64,000 bases of DNA from Ophioderma brevispina (Eukaryota; Echinodermata; Ophiuroidea; Amphilepidida; Ophiodermatidae), in contig JAMKCH010005428.1 in the NCBI GenBank assembly GCA_023653785.1, positions 46,297 through 110,296 on the forward strand, read 5' to 3'. The notes beneath the pieces were generated by a model. It searched no databases. It was not told where the DNA came from and saw only the letters and a program-made list of their open reading frames with translations. A program made the position numbers and the translations under genes. The first letter of the stretch is position 1, and the number at the start of each line of letters is the position of its first letter. This document shows positions 62,155 to 64,000 of the stretch, in pieces.

Positions 62155-63143
62155 CCCAAATAGAAAGACTATGTTGGGCCAACGTTAGCGCAACGTAGTC
62201 ACGGACGTTGGACCAACGTTGCAAAAAAGACGTCTGACAAACGTCATTTTTGCCAGCGGGCCATCGTTGGTCCAACATACAAAGTTTGACGTTGACATAA
62301 CATTGATCCGACGTCAGAAATAGGTTGCGCCAACGTTGGATTATAGTTGGGCCCGTGTCGGGCAACAATTAGTAATTGATTCGTTCAAAATTGTACCTAT
62401 TATTATCAAAATCTTCTTGTGGTAGGTCGTATTCTGTCTCCTATTACAGGAATTTATTTCTCTCTGAAGGAATATACAGAGTAAATGATGTAACTTACTT
62501 CATCAACTTTGAAGTTGATGAGCAATGAAACAAGTTTGAACAGTAACAGTAAGACGAAATCTATTCCTGACAAAGTTATTTATTCTGTGGTGTCATTACG
62601 TGAATATTGTGACTTGTGCATGATTGCATCCCATTTGAAGCCGCAAATTCAATGTCCTGCAAAAAATGCAATTAATTCCATCCACTAATTTAGAAAACTT
62701 AAATGTAGCATCACAGGAGAAGATTAAAGTGTTAAAAAAATGTAAATTTAGTCAGAAAAAATGAGAGGTCGTCAAGACCACGCCCCCAATTTTGCAACGC
62801 TGGGCCAACGTTGGGCTTACGTTGTCTTAGTACCGACATCCCCGAACAAATTGAATCCATTTTAGAACCCTTAATGATCCAAAATTTCACACACAACTAC
62901 ATATTTAATCAAATTTACCTATACGTGTAATGTTATTTTCATTTTGCATGACAGCGTCTAAGTTCACGTCCCACATTCTCGTCGTAATCCTACGTTGGGC
63001 CAACGTTGCTTTGCCACCCATCTGTCAACCCAGTTAAAATAACTTTCATGATCATTTTTCGACATCACCCCGGCGTTGGCTAGACGTTGCTTTGCCGACC
63101 GCGACCGTGCCGACCATTGCCGACGTTTGTTTGCTATCTGGGT
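62155..63143. mobile_element. Array-type element, CAACGTTGG motif, CCCARATAGCA ends
   Basis: The left end is CCCAAATAGAAAGAC and the right end, reverse-complemented, CCCAGATAGCAAAC. GGCCAACGTTGG and shorter CAACGTTG/GACGTTG motifs fill 62173-62350, 62795-62835 and 62990-63125. The centre is non-coding. It shares termini with the 46.65 kb element, though its internal motif is different. Confidence 0.75.
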
Positions 63144-63539
63144 TGCTGTGAGTTTCTAACCAACAGTGTAGTATATATGCAATGACTTCGCTTATTTGAT
63201 GTTTATAAAGTACATGGCATTTCGGTTCTAATAATATAAACTATTACTGATATTTCCCTCTTTGATCGCAACCTGCAGCTGAGGTGTTAACCCAACTCGT
63301 AAGTCGTAAGTGTCAGATCAGCCGGCATACAGCACCATTTAACATGTCGAGAAAAAAAATAAGAACAACTTATAGCCCTGGAATAGTTTTGAGTGTCTCA
63401 ATGCTTGCTTAAGAAAGTAGGGGGAAACAAGATCACGCCCCATTGAATGCAATGGACGTTGACCTTCTGTGCCCCTAAATCGGAAACTAAGCATTTAAGA
63501 CAGTTAAAACTATTCCTTATTATTCTAATCATATGAACT
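63144..63539. other. No gene recognised
   Basis: Nothing identifiable. Confidence 0.4.
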
Positions 63540-63810
63540 CCCCAATAATTTGCACCATTTTTTTATTCAAATCGGAGCAACTTTGAAATTTGACCCCTGT
63601 ACAACTGAAATTGACCCGTATTATTGATTTTTGCTGGTTAAAGATATGACCCTTGTACAAACTTTGTCTTGCCCCCCCCCCTCCCCTTAAGGCACCATTT
63701 GCAAACCTTAAGAATCACGTTTCAGGGGTTCCTGTCAGGCTGGCAACATATTTAATCACTCAAAGCTTTTGTACTTGAGATGTGTTACAAATGTGTGCTA
63801 GCTCCCGGGT
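63540..63810 (+). repeat. Dispersed repeat, copy 2
   Basis: Reverse-complement relative of 31290-31690, with blocks TGTACAACTGAAATTGACCC, CCTTAAGGCACCATTTGC, CTTAAGAATCACGTTTCAGG and TTAATCACTC-AAGC-TTTTGTACTTGAGATGTGTTAC. It includes a C run at 63674-63682. Confidence 0.7.
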
Positions 63811-64000
63811 TATTAGAGTATGTGAGTTATTAACCATGGCCTTCTCAAAATTTATTTAAAAAATATGCCAGGTGCGCGCAATAAATGGTGGGGTTGATCT
63901 CATTGCTATTCGCTGGCAGCCAATAAAATAATATATATGTCACGTCACAATTACTTTCTTTGTCTGGATAATGTTGGTACACTGTTAGAAAAAAAAAACG
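63811..64000. other. Window end, no gene
   Basis: Short, AT-rich, nothing identifiable. Confidence 0.4.

Noticed and set aside
62144..63180. AACAGTGTA on both sides of the 62.2-63.1 kb element as target duplication
   Set aside because: The right copy is about 30 bases away from the element end, so it does not flank it.
1..64000. CRISPR array, operons, rRNA or intact tRNA genes
   Set aside because: No regular repeat-spacer pattern, no gene clusters with bacterial start signals, no rRNA sequence or clean tRNA fold seen.

Overview
This window looks like gene-poor nuclear DNA of an animal. It is AT-rich, has no bacterial-style operons and no long intact reading frame, and carries microsatellites, minisatellites and many broken transposons. 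A marine invertebrate deuterostome (echinoderm, hemichordate or cephalochordate) is my best guess. The main reason is the element at about 19.1-23.0 kb: a Ty3/gypsy-type retrotransposon whose integrase lies before its reverse transcriptase, an arrangement known from the Gmr1-like elements described from deuterostomes. The species cannot be decided from sequence alone.

Layout. 0-2.6 kb: AT-rich DNA with a long TTG/CAA microsatellite. 2.6-4.0 kb: remnant of a Penelope-like reverse transcriptase on the minus strand. 4.86-7.64 kb: a composite element with arrays of an AACGTTTT motif at both ends, a four-unit minisatellite of about 125 bp and a tRNA-like stretch. 11.7-12.8 kb: 3' end of a LINE, then a short conserved repeat core. 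13.9-15.7 kb: a TTAA-flanked, piggyBac-like non-autonomous element holding a copy of a neighbouring segment. 16.7-17.6 kb: fragments of two further DNA-element families. 19.1-24.3 kb: the Gmr1-like element (gag, protease, integrase, RT; all broken). 24.9-25.3 kb: a hAT-like element with target-site duplication. 26.4-27.5 kb: a mariner-type element.

31-45 kb is a dense cluster of small inverted-repeat elements, some nested, some tandemly duplicated, plus a broken RTE-like LINE (35.9-37.4 kb) and a 0.85 kb foldback element (38.7-39.5 kb). 46-49.7 kb has minisatellites, an element built of ATTGG/CCAAT arrays, two palindromic RFX-like sites and a 157 bp tandem duplication. 51.7-53.3 kb is a second LINE; 53.4-54.15 kb is another copy of the 17.3 kb repeat. 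At 55.47-55.72 kb a TATA box precedes a 57-codon reading frame whose start resembles a CARD domain; it is the only candidate for a host gene that I can point to, and it is weak. 58.9-59.3, 60.8, 61.3, 62.2-63.1 and 63.5-63.8 kb hold more repeat copies.

The identifications rest on short protein motifs, terminal inverted repeats and target-site duplications read by eye. No alignment or database search was run. The window shows layers of insertions rather than genes working together. Its most interesting content is the integrase-before-RT retrotransposon, the array-type elements that share ends but not interiors, and the piggyBac-like element with an apparently captured segment.
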